Positions 44,283 to 54,082 of a stretch of 64,000 nt of DNA are shown here, one piece after another; positions within the stretch are counted from its first letter, which is position 1; each line of letters opens with the position of its first letter. The stretch comes from Pseudogymnoascus destructans (lineage: Eukaryota; Ascomycota; Leotiomycetes; Thelebolales; Thelebolaceae). The notes below the pieces were generated by a model. That model ran no database searches. It worked only from the letters and a program-made list of their open reading frames with translations, and was not told the DNA's origin. The stretch lies in NCBI RefSeq assembly GCF_001641265.1, contig NW_020167553.1, positions 117,881 through 181,880 on the forward strand, in the 5' to 3' direction. The position numbers were made by a program, and so were the translations under genes.

Positions 44283-46369
44283 TTATGCAACACCAAGAGT
44301 TGGTATCTCGCCCTGTTCTTGCCTAGAGTCGCCGCCGAGCTTGTACAATAGCTGCCACCGCAGTCTAACATTGTTTCCCTGTCCAAGTGCTACGCCATTA
44401 AGATGTACCACTTGTGAGATTCCGTCTTTCTGAAGTGGTTGCAGAGTTGTCCCTGTCAGAGTTTCCCATTTGAGTGAAATTCCCTGCAACTTCTATTTCA
44501 AGTTAGTGAGGCATGGGATGACACGAGCGTGGGGGAGTATACCTTCGGCACTGCTACCCTGAGTTCGAGATCTGAGATTGGCATGGGGGTCTTGTTGGAA
44601 TACCTTAGGGATATCGTGATAGCCGGATCTGAATTCGATTTACGACTTGCTTCAGCTGTGATATTTATAACAGAGTCGGTCAAAGTGATCACATTCGATG
44701 GCAACCCGTTGTTTTTTGGTAGTGCAGATTCAAACTCCCATTCATCATCATCTGTGGACACTGGCGGATTTGTGGCGTTTGGATTTGGGGTAGATGTATT
44801 GGAACCGAAGTCAAACATGGAAGGAGTGGTGGAAGAAAGTTGTGGCGTCGACTGTCTGAGTGGCTGAGTGAGAGCTGCAAATGGATCAGAGGGCGGTTGC
44901 TGTGCAGGAGGCTGGAATCCGGCATAATTTGCCTGTGTTAATGCTGGCGACGCCGTTGACGCCGCAGGAGTTGGAGCTCGCGCACTGTTGTTTTCCGTGG
45001 TCGAGGATATCAATGATGGCCCAGGGATGTCTAAATATGTTAGCCTTGCCATATAGGGTGTGACCAAATGACATACTTCTGTTTGCACCAAAGCCAAGTC
45101 CAATAGCACCAGACTGCCCAAAGGGGGCGTCGCTAATAGTACTTTCACCCATTGATAACCCAAGCAGGTCGTCTTCGAGTCCACCTGGCTTTGACGGTGG
45201 TGCACTTGAAGAAGCTCCACCCACACCCTCTCCATCGGCATCAAAGTCGATTAATGAGAGCTCATTCGCAGCGTTCTTTGCCACTCCAGTAGTTGTTCCC
45301 AGAGTCCCTTTAGCGATTTTCGATGCCGCCTCAATATCTCCCTTCTTCATTAGCTTATACCGCTCGACCGTGCGATTTATGCTATCGTTGATCTCGAATA
45401 GTTTCGCCACGGCTTCATGGTCATCTGACTCTTCCTCGCACATCTTCTGTATTTTGGGGTGGGCACTCTGCAGTGATGCGGCAAGCTCCTCGTACACATC
45501 ACCTTCGGTCATTGTTTCTCCGGGCTGGAAAGCCTCAAGCCGCTCTTCTAGCAACTTAGCCTTTTGTTGAATTTTGCCCACCTCCTCGGCTGCCTTCGCT
45601 CTATAATCAGTTTTCGATCGGGTATCATATCCAGCCATTATCTTCATCAACCGATTCGCCTCCTGCAAATCCTCCGGCCCACTTCTCCGGATCAGTTCCT
45701 GCAACTTTGCCGATTGCGCAGATCTCTCTTCCTCCTCCATCTCCTCTGCCGACTTGAGGTTCTATTACGTGTCAGTTTCGGCCAGCTGTTGAGAACTAAA
45801 TTGCAAGGAACCAAAGTACTTACATCACTCGGATTCAACACCGCGGCATCCTCCCTCCTAACCTGCGGAAACGTATAGCCCTTATAACTAAGCAGCCTAT
45901 GCATATCCCGTATGAACCCCAAGTCCTCTTTATACCGACTTGTCTGGCAAATAGTGCTCTTCCACTCCTCAATCGCCTCCAAAATCCTCAACTGGACCCT
46001 CGTAGCCCTCACAGGCGGCCTCTCCGGGAACCTCCTAACAAGCTCATTGAGAAATTCCTTCGTGCCGACCTGCAGCTGGAACGGATACCCGCAGTTCTTC
46101 ACGCAGATGTCGAGGAGGCTTAGTGCCAGCAAGGCCACGTTAGGGTTCCGGTGGTTGATATAGTTGACGATCGCAACGGCGGCCTCGCGCGGCGCATTCC
46201 CCTTCTTGGAGTTTATGAGGTCCGCGATCTCGAGATTGAGCGACAGGTTCGGCTCAAAGTACTCGGGCGAGCAGGCTTGCTGGATGAAGCGCTGGAGCGG
46301 GGTGGGACCCAAGTCGCCCGCTTGTGAGAAGCGGTCGCGCGTAGCCATACGCGCTGAAGCAGCTTCCAT
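44283..46369 (-). CDS. GGA-type clathrin adaptor
   Basis: ARF-binding adaptor for trans-Golgi to endosome transport. Four exons: 46369-45824, 45761-45077, 45030-44543, 44492-44283 (introns 62, 46, 50 nt), 642 residues. Order: VHS domain (LQRFIQQACSPEYFEPNLSL, then VAIVNYINHRNPNVALLALS and LDICVKNCGYPFQLQVG), GAT domain three-helix region (MEEEERSAQSAKLQELIRRS to SINRTVERYKLMKKGD), a hinge rich in Pro/Ser/Thr with DDDEWEFESA, a good clathrin/adaptor-binding acidic aromatic motif, and a GAE ear (ITAEASRKSNSDPAITISLRY to LQGISLKWE...LRWQLLYKLGG). The length matches yeast Gga1/2. Shares a 345-bp divergent upstream region with TSR3. Confidence 0.94.
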
Positions 46370-46714
46370 GGGCGGGTTTGGGTGGTTATGAAGCCCGGTG
46401 TGAGCTGGTTCGGGGAGAGGGCATGCAAAGAAATTCGAAATAGAAGGAAGCTGAGAGCTATGATGTGGTGTGGTGATGTCGACCTAGATATAGCTTGGCA
46501 CTGCGCAGCCACATCGGAGGGTCGGGGGCAAGTCACCGGGCGGTGTAGAGCGGCACGATGTTATTATCGTGATAATAGAATTTGGCAGCATATCAACCTG
46601 CCCCAAACTACACATACGACTCACAAAAGACGAAGCAAGGCACATTTACGATTTCCATCTCGCTACGATCTAAGAAATCAAATACTACAAACAACAACGT
46701 TTATTTCTCCTGCG

Positions 46715-47878
46715 ATGGTTCGCCACAAGAAAGATGGCTTCGGCCCTAAAGGCAAGAAATACGCCAACGCCCCCCGCCAACGAGGCCCCAGGGACGACGA
46801 CTCCGATGCTCCTCATGCCCGCCCCTCTTTTCGAGCCGCCTGCTGGGATCTCGGTCACTGCGATCCGAAGCGTTGCTCCGGCCGCAAACTTATGAAGCAA
46901 GGCCTCATGCGCGAACTGGCGATCGGCCAGAAGCATTCCGGCGTCATCATCACCCCGAACGGCAAGGCGACCGTCTCCCCCGCCGATCGCGAGACGATGG
47001 AGGCCTACGGCGCGGCGGTGGTAGAGTGCTCATGGGCGCGAACGAGCGAAGTGCCCTGGCCACGTATCGGCGGGAAGTGCGAGCGTCTGCTACCTTATCT
47101 TGTGGCGGCGAACTCGGTGAACTACGGAAAGCCATGGCGGCTAAATTGCGTGGAGGCCCTGGCGGCAGCGTTTTATATATGTGGACATCCTGAGTGGGCA
47201 AAGGAGGTGTTGGCGCCATTTAGCTATGGCAGCGCGTTCTTGCAAATTAATAGCAGTATCCTGAAGCGTTACGCTGCGTGTGAGGATGAAGCGGGTGTGA
47301 AGAAGGCACAGGAGGCGTGGATGGAGAGATTGGAGAAGGAATATACGGATAGTAGGGAGGAAGGGGCAGCGGATGATATTTGGAAGACCGGGAACACCAA
47401 CCACAGAGCCGCCGTGAGTTCCGACGAAGACGACGATGAGGATGCAGAAGACGACGACGAAGAGGGTAGCATAGACCGAATATACCTCGGCTCCAAACCC
47501 CCGAAAATCCCCTCCGACCCATCTTTGTCTCTCCCCCAAAACGACCGCGATCCCTTCGATATCTCTGACGACTCCGACGACGAAGCCGAGATGGCTGAAC
47601 TGCGCCGGCAGGTTCTCGCCTCGAAACCCTTCTCTAGCCCCGCCTCAACTTCTAAACCCTCTCCGGCGCATATTCCGCGCCCCGAGCCGGTTGCTGTACA
47701 GGCGGATTCAGATAATGGATCCGATGGAGATGATGACGAGTTCGATAGAATTATTGATGCAACAGTTGTTACTGACCGGACGGGGATCGAAGCGAAGCAA
47801 AGGGCGAGGAGGGAGGATGTTCCGCTTGCGAGCGTTAGCTATTCACGAACGGTGATCGGAGCGCCGAAGAAGAGGTAG
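46715..47878 (+). CDS. TSR3: Tsr3, 18S rRNA aminocarboxypropyltransferase
   Basis: Transfers the 3-amino-3-carboxypropyl group from SAM to the hypermodified pseudouridine of 18S rRNA late in small-subunit maturation. 387 residues, one exon, ATG at 46715 (MVRHKKDGFGPKGKKYANAP). Core family motifs: AACWDLGHCDPKRCSGRKLM, VVECSWARTSEVPWPR, RLLPYLVAANSVNYGKPWRL, LNCVEALAAAFYICGHPEWA, and FSYGSAFLQINSSILKRYA. After about residue 210 the protein is a low-complexity acidic tail (DEDDDEDAEDDDEEGS), longer than in yeast, as is common in filamentous fungi. The open frame extends upstream of 46715 but no upstream Met matches the family. Confidence 0.95.
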   Translation: MVRHKKDGFGPKGKKYANAPRQRGPRDDDSDAPHARPSFRAACWDLGHCDPKRCSGRKLMKQGLMRELAIGQKHSGVIITPNGKATVSPADRETMEAYGAAVVECSWARTSEVPWPRIGGKCERLLPYLVAANSVNYGKPWRLNCVEALAAAFYICGHPEWAKEVLAPFSYGSAFLQINSSILKRYAACEDEAGVKKAQEAWMERLEKEYTDSREEGAADDIWKTGNTNHRAAVSSDEDDDEDAEDDDEEGSIDRIYLGSKPPKIPSDPSLSLPQNDRDPFDISDDSDDEAEMAELRRQVLASKPFSSPASTSKPSPAHIPRPEPVAVQADSDNGSDGDDDEFDRIIDATVVTDRTGIEAKQRARREDVPLASVSYSRTVIGAPKKR

Positions 47879-48126
47879 GCATGGGTATGCAGAGGGTGGG
47901 CAAAAGTAGTGTAAAGGTGGAACGGGTGGTGTGCGTGTGTCTGCGCGGCATGTGTTCTAGATTTTGGGACGCCATACACCATAAAGCATCTTTGGCGAGG
48001 GGGGACCTTTTAGAATATGCAAATAACCCCTTTGGGCACCTGAGCACAAGCAATACCCTGGAGTTAACCAAATCCTTTCCGCATAGGAGGCTCCTGGTTT
48101 CTTACCCCTCTATCGGAAAATCATTT
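47879..48126. other. intergenic region
   Basis: TSR3 downstream region; no gene seen. It ends at the left arm of the foldback. Confidence 0.5.
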
Positions 48127-48567
48127 GTTGCTTTTGTTTTAATAGAAAAGTTAGTTAAGGAGCGAGTTAAAGGCTCTATATATACCTAGATTCTAGAATA
48201 TTCTATATAGATATATTTATAAGCATTTATAAGCATCTTGAACTCTCTAGAAGTTTGTACAAGTTTGTAGAATTCTCTAGAAACATTTCATTTTTCTTAT
48301 CTTATCTTATTGCTTATCTGAACTATACCCAATTAGGTAATAACTAAGCCTAATAAGGTATAGTTCAGATGAGCTTAAAGATAAGATAAGAAAAATGAAA
48401 TGTTTCTAGAGAATTCTACAAACTTGTACAAACTTCTAGAGAGTTCAAGATGCTTATAAATGCTTATAAATATATCTATATAGAATATTCTAGAATCTAT
48501 AATCTAGGTATATATAGAGCCTTTAACTTGCTCCTTAACTAACTTTTCTATTAAAACAAAAGCAACA
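48127..48567. repeat. 441-bp foldback (near-perfect inverted repeat)
   Basis: Arms of about 205 bp read as reverse complements: the left arm starts TTGCTTTTGTTTTAATAGAA and the right arm ends with its complement, with the centre near 48347 and a loop of about 25 bases (CAATTAGGTAATAACTAAGCC). Only scattered mismatches are visible (for example GCGAGTT versus CAAGTT). It is AT-rich. It could be a MITE-like foldback, or two copies of one element end placed head to head. Immediately right are three 17-18 bp repeats of AACAACACTTTATA (48570-48620) and a 39-codon frame (MSSSKDQYNSPSYIHVGDSV, 48636-48755) that ends early and may be a truncated transposon gene. Confidence 0.85.
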
Positions 48568-48755
48568 ATAACAACACTTTATACATAACAACACTTTATA
48601 CTATAACAACACTTTATACTATCTTTACTATAACTATGTCTTCTTCTAAGGATCAATATAATAGCCCTAGCTATATACATGTTGGCGATTCTGTATCAGG
48701 TAATCAGGGGGTCTACAACAGGGAAAGCGCCGCCAAGCCTACATGGCCGCTCTAG

Positions 48756-49115
48756 CGCCCTCGCTGCTTGAACGCATTATACCTGCCCACGCTAGCATTA
48801 CCTCAAACATAAATCCAACGCTGTTTCCATCTCAACTCACCTCTCGATCAACCGCCCCCATTTCTTACTCATCGAGCAGAGCAGAGGCCTCGCGGTCCAC
48901 GGCCTTATCTCGCTCGTTTCTTTGCAGGTCTGGCCTCTTGAGACACACATTTCTCACGACGTGCATCCATCCAGCTGACTTGTGTTTCACAATATAGTAG
49001 CAGTTTCGATAGCTCATCATTCGCATCTGGTACCCAGAAACCTAGGCCCTGCATTGGGCGAGAGAACCCCAGTTACCTCTCGCTCTGCCTTGCTATCAGC
49101 CTTGATTTAGGCGAG
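48756..49115. other. intergenic region
   Basis: No gene recognised; borders the foldback on the left and a 936-LTR fragment on the right. Confidence 0.4.
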
Positions 49116-49321
49116 TGTAATGGTGGGTGCACCAGATGTGAGAATCTAGCCACCCAAGGAAGGGATGAATTTACTAAGACAACACACTGTCTTAGAAAAC
49201 AGAGCCAAAGGGTCGTAGCTTAGACTATTCCACAACGCAGCAATCAGGTGTGTGATGTAGTGAAGTGGTTCAGACAAGTTGCAACAAATGTTGAGTCTGG
49301 GAACTCAGGGGTAAGTCAGAG
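49116..49321. repeat. 936-LTR left fragment interrupted by Gypsy copy 2
   Basis: Starts TGTAATGGTGGG and matches the first 206 bp of the solo LTR at 51890, with a few differences. It is cut at 49321, where the Gypsy LTR begins. Its last five bases, CAGAG, would be the left half of the Gypsy target duplication; the other half is not in the window. Confidence 0.85.
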
Positions 49322-49796
49322 TGTTACGACGGAACAAGAAGGCTGGCCAACTACAGGACAGGAAGGAGGGAGGTGGCATGAGACCGGCCCTGGTACCTGG
49401 AGGGGCAGCGGGGAATAGTAGTTCCGAAAGTATCACGTGACGGACTCGCAGGATGATGAGAAGAGTCCTAAGAGTCCAGGACTCCGAGGACTCGAGTGAG
49501 TTCCCAGGAGTCCACTAGGCACGTGACGGACTCGCAGGATGATGAGAAGAATCCTAAGAGTCCAGGACTCCGAGGACTCGAGTGAGTTCCCAGGAGTCCA
49601 CTAGGCACGACGCCACTATATAAGTAGATAGTTAGTTCTTAGATAGGAGCTTCGTGCTCAACTCAATACAGTATTTGTTATATACTAGTAACGTGTTACT
49701 TGAAGCCTTTGTGTCTGATCCCCTGCCTCCTCTGATAAGTAAACCTTTACGCAAGAGAACCTCTGTGCCTTCTATCGTTTAGAAGTCAGCGTTACA
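49322..49796 (+). repeat. 5' LTR of Gypsy copy 2
   Basis: TGTTACGACG...GCGTTACA, 475 bp, same as the copy 1 LTR. A TATA-like ACTATATAAG lies near 49615. Confidence 0.93.
49434..49605 (+). repeat. two 86-bp tandem repeats in U3
   Basis: Units start CACGTGACGG at 49434 and 49520 and end CCACTAGG. Each holds a CACGTG palindrome and GAGTCC/GGACTC pairs, upstream of the TATA-like box, where LTR enhancers sit. The same duplication is present in copy 1, so it predates both insertions. Confidence 0.85.
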
Positions 49797-49842
49797 CTTT
49801 GAGCACCACTTCTACGAGGCACTGGCTCATACACAAAGCAAC

Positions 49843-51780
49843 ATGTCTCTCGTCAGTTCGAAGGGGAAAACCCCCACCACGCCAACTTCGTCTCAGAGGT
49901 CTAAGCCTGAGAATGAAGAGATGCCCGACGCACCCACCGTCAACGAACTCAAGGAAACTCTACGCGTCAAGTTGCCCGACACTTACTCCGGCAACCGAAA
50001 GGAACTTGAGGTGTTTTTGCTACAGGTCGAACTGTACCAGCACTTCAATGACGAGAAGTTTCCCACCCAGGAGAGCTATGCCCTGTGGACTGCGTCCTAC
50101 CTTAGGGGGGAAGCCCTGCGATGGATCCAACCATTCCTCAAGGATTATTTCAAATATGAGAGTACCAATGGAAGCATGGCAACTACGCAGACTATGTTTG
50201 GCAGCTGGAAAGGATTCTGTAAGGAAATCCGACGCATGTTCGGAGACATCGATGAGATTAAGACCGCGGAAGACCATCTGTTTGCACTTAAGCAGACTGG
50301 CAGCGCCCTCACGTACTCCACAGAATTCCAGAGATATGGCAATCAGACAGGATGGGACGCCAGCGCACTCATCAGCCACTACTGATGTGGGCTGAAGAGC
50401 CATATACGTATGGAACTTGCCCGTTTGGAACAACAACCAACGGACATGGTAGCGCTAATCGAACATACGGTCCGAATCGACAATCGACTATACGAATTCC
50501 AGAAGGAACGTCGGACCTATGACAAGCCCAAGAAAAGTTACCCCTACCGGGGAAACGAGGGCAGACGACGGGATCAACACCCGCGAGACAACCGTTGGTC
50601 GGACCCAATGGAACTCGATGCCACGTTCAAACCTGGACGACCCCGTGACCCTAAGAAAGACAGACAATTCAAGGAACGACTCTGTTTTAACTGCGCCAAG
50701 CCAGGCCACATGGCCCGAGACTACAGACAGCCAAAGAAAGGGAACGGCGGACGCAAAGTCGGCAAACAACTCAATGCCACCTGGACAGGACAGTTGAATG
50801 CAACGTTTGTGAGCAAACAGGACTGGGGAATAAACGGCGAAAGCACCCCGGAAGACGAGAGCTCAGATGAAGGGTCGGAGGCGGAATCGTTCACCGTCTC
50901 GAAACAGGAAACCTTCGACGAACTCGCACCTACGGAACCAATGAGTCCACGGTGCAAGAGCGTAGTAAGACGCATGGCAAAACACGCCCACGCGAAGATT
51001 AGGGCCGAACGAGACAAGCCCAGTGGCCAGAGGAGAATCTCCACGCTTAAGGGCATCTACGGGAACCTGTTACAGGGACTTCCGTTAGAGTGCAAGGTGG
51101 ACGACTGCAAGGATGACCTCTGGAGATACTACGACCAACTAACGAATACCCGCAGGCTGCTTGGCACGTCCCCAGATGTAGCTAAGTTGGAAGCCCAAGA
51201 AGCAGAAGAACTGGAGAAGGATGTCGAGCATATGGCTAAACTGAAGTATATGAAAAGCGTCGAACTTTACTACCAGGACCGCAGGAGAGCCCTGGAGAAG
51301 TACGACGAGAAAGCCAGAGGTATGCTGCGACGGGAAAATACGAGACCCACTCCACACATCGAAAGGAGAGCCATGGAGCAACTAGACACGTTCTCCACGC
51401 CTCCGAGGGAAGATAGTGCATGGGTGAGAGGACAGCGGGAACTATCAACGACAGACGCAACAGAGACTGATCATCCCTGGCACGCGTATGTCTACTGGGA
51501 GTATTGCAGCGAAGATGACTGCAAGCTCCACTGGAAAAAGAAACACCAGAATCAGTTGTTTCCCCAATCCTCGCCCAGGATACACTTCAGAGACGCAGAG
51601 CAAGTTCACGCCCTCAGGCGAAGCCAGTCTGAAGGGGACTTGCCTATCAAAAGCGAACAGGTATACGAGAAATATCCACATCTGCTAGACGAAGCAGAAG
51701 AGCGAGGGAAATGATCTCCCCAAGGACCACCATTGGAAGCGGATGAATACTATCCTTCCTCGGACGAGTCAAAAAACTAG
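49843..51780 (+). pseudogene. Gypsy copy 2 Gag with two stops
   Basis: Same protein as copy 1 (MSLVSSKGKTPTTPTS), but TGA at 50383-50385 replaces the CAA of the copy 1 codon pair for Gln-Arg, and TGA at 51712-51714 replaces CGA. The zinc knuckle reads CFNCAKPGHMARDY, so its fourth ligand, Cys in copy 1, is Tyr here. The frame otherwise continues to TAG at 51778-51780. Not functional as written. Confidence 0.92.
51771..51777 (+). promoter_or_regulatory. canonical -1 slip site A-AAA-AAC before the gag stop
   Basis: In the gag frame TCA-AAA-AAC-TAG. The heptamer fits the X-XXY-YYZ rule and the -1 frame leads into pol (ELGVLDGR-like reading) without a stop. Copy 1 has G in the first position. 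Confidence 0.65.
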
Positions 51781-51789
51781 GAGTCCTCG

Positions 51790-53874
51790 ACGGTAGGCCA
51801 CCGGCGAGCGACACGAAGAGGCCTAGTACAGACCAGCTACGCGCCACGACGGGCAGCATGCAACTATATGTGGTCGCTAAGATACAACATGTAATGGTGG
51901 GTGCACCAGATATGAGAATCTAGCCACCCAAGGAAGGGATGAATTTACTAAGACAACACACTGTCTTAGGAAACAGAGCCAAAGGGTCGTAGCTTAGACT
52001 ATTCCACAACGCAGCAATCAGGTGTATGATGTGGTGAAGTGGTTTAGACAAGTTGCAACAAATGTTGAGTCTGAGAACTCAGGGGTAAGTCAGAGGTTAG
52101 CACCTCACTGACTTTTCAAAAACAGAGAATAACAAGATCAATGCTTGGAAGCTTGGAAAAGACGTAGAAGTATGTGCTAGTCGATTTACTGTATTGCCTG
52201 CTTGCCCTTTCTTAAGGAAAGGGCAATCCTATTTATGCCAAAGGAGTGTAGTTCTCTTATTTTCCATGACTTTCCATGACTAACCAGGCTTGGTAAATGT
52301 ATTAGAAATCAAGTGCGACCCACAACTAGCTTGCTAATCATGTAGTGAACGTAAGAGAATCCCATAGAACCATCTCTTGGGTTCCTAGCCTATAGGAAGT
52401 GAAAAGGAGGTCCAAGGTCAGAGTACCTATAGACAAATTATGTCATAACTTAACCAATCTTGTGGGTAACTAAGGAGCGATGACGTGTAATGAATCATAG
52501 AGGGTTGTAGAAGCTTCTAGAGCTATCGTTCATGTTCCTAGGCCTCTAGTTGGTAGAGATATGCCATGTGGTAGTATTGGCCCACCCCCTTAAGGAGGAG
52601 ATTTTCTTAATAACTTGTTCAATGAGTGTCCAAATGATATGCCGTGATGTATGTAGCATAAACAGATGTAGTAGAAGAGTTTTCAGCAATCGTTGAGTAG
52701 TATTGCTTCTGTTGTTGGTGTGATAAGCCCAGATATGTATGGTGACTTGTAGGTTTGAGGAGGAGATTTCTAAGTTTGCTCTTGAGTTTGATAGCAAACT
52801 GAGTGCAACGAATGTCAGTATGACACAACAGCGACACCTCCGAGCAATGATTGACTCAGGAGCGACGGGCAACTTTATGACAAAGAAAGTAGCAGACACG
52901 CAAGGTTTCAAGACGCAATTGAAAACCGAACCATACCCGTTAATGGTCGTAGATGGAGAGCCCATCTCGACTAATGAAGGAATGGTGACCCACGAAACGG
53001 TCCCATTGGAAATGGTCATGCTACACGGGCACAAGGAAACGATTCAGTTTGACATCGTGCACATGGACAACCATGCGTGCATCCTTGGTGTGCCATGGCT
53101 CAAGAAACACAACCCCCAGATCGACTGGTGGAACGAGAAAGTTGTGATGAGCCAGTGCGCGTGTGAACAACGGACGGACACGCGACAACGGGAGAAACCC
53201 TCCCAGGGCCGGAAGGAGTTATGTGCAACCTCCGAGCTCGATGACCTAGCCCAGGCATCCTCACCGACGAGTATACCGGTGGAGTACAAGGAATACGAGC
53301 AATTATTCCAGGAAGGCCCTAAGAACGAGGCGCTTCCTAAGCACCAACCATGGGATCACGAGATACCTTTGGAAAAAGACAAGAGTCCACCGTTCGGACC
53401 AATATATCAGCTATCGGAAAAGGAGCTGAAGGTACTTAAGGAGTACATCGATGATAACCTAGCGAAAGGATTCATCAGACCATCCACATCACCAGCAGGA
53501 AGTCCGGTGCTTTTCGTACCAAAGAAAGACGGCTCCCTACGGTTATGTGTGGACTATCGAGCGTTGAACAACATCACAATCAAGGACAGGTATGCCCTGC
53601 CGTTAATCAACGAACTACACGATAGATTTCAAGGAGCAAAGATCTTCAGTAAGCTAGATCTGCGAGGAGCATACAACCTGATCCGAATCAAGGCTGGGGA
53701 AGAGTGGAAAACAGCATTCCGCACCCGCTATGGCCTATTCGAGTATCAAGTCATGCCCTTTGGGCTAACAAACGCACCCGCATCCATGCAACGACTGATG
53801 AATGATGCTTTGCACGAATACTTAGACATCTTTACCATTGTCTACCTAGATGACGTCCTGGTGTATTCAGCAAC
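51790..53874 (+). pseudogene. Gypsy copy 2 pol fragment
   Basis: Protease (MIDSGATGNF) and reverse transcriptase up to YLDDVLVYSAT, apparently the same protein sequence as copy 1 where both exist. Interrupted at 51890-52825 by a solo LTR between the codons of the N-terminal KIQ and QRHLRAMIDSG, flanked by CAACA duplications (51885-51889, 52826-52830). Cut at 53874 by the TLH block; RNase H and integrase are absent. Confidence 0.92.
51890..52825. repeat. 936-bp solo LTR inside Gypsy copy 2 pol
   Basis: Same length and nearly the same sequence as 4282-5217. Starts TG, ends CA, flanked by CAACA on both sides; copy 1 of the Gypsy shows the uninterrupted target with a single CAACA. This proves the boundaries and the 5-bp duplication. 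Confidence 0.95.
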
Positions 53875-54082
53875 CTACCCCTAGAAGCGGCCGTATCTGT
53901 AGTGCAAATTGGGAATCCCCACGCGAGCGACCCCTGTCGCTCGCGCGCGCACGGGCCATTGTGGAGCGATTATTGTGCAGCAAATTGGGAGACCCCCGGG
54001 ACGGCGCAGGCGCATCAAGCACGCATACAGAGCATGCAACGAAGGGCGAATAGCGCACACACACCGCTCGCGCAAGGGAAGG
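53875..54082 (+). other. junction and leader of TLH copy C
   Basis: Starts at the breakpoint with pol and runs to the TLH ATG. It holds CAAATTGGGA twice (about 53905 and 53981) and a CG-rich run CGCTCGCGCGCGCAC. It shows no evident similarity to the TLH copy A and B leader, so the upstream regions of the families differ. Confidence 0.5.

Larger units (their letters stand above)
49322..53874 (+). mobile_element. Ty3/Gypsy chromovirus, copy 2 (3' truncated)
   Basis: Plus-strand copy of the same family as 9367-16240: 475-bp 5' LTR, gag with two stops, and pol as far as the reverse transcriptase YLDD motif. A 936-bp solo LTR is inserted near the start of pol. At 53874, four bases after the codons for VYSA, homology to copy 1 stops and TLH upstream sequence begins, so the rest of pol, the chromodomain, the antisense ORF and the 3' LTR are gone. 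Confidence 0.93.

Noticed and set aside
49434..49605. CRISPR-like repeat in the LTR
   Set aside because: Only two adjacent 86-bp copies inside an LTR, no spacers; and the genome is eukaryotic.
49796..49820. tRNA 3'-end priming site of the Gypsy element
   Set aside because: The bases after the LTR (CTTTGAGCACCACTT) lack the TGG start and I could not match them to a tRNA, so no call was made.
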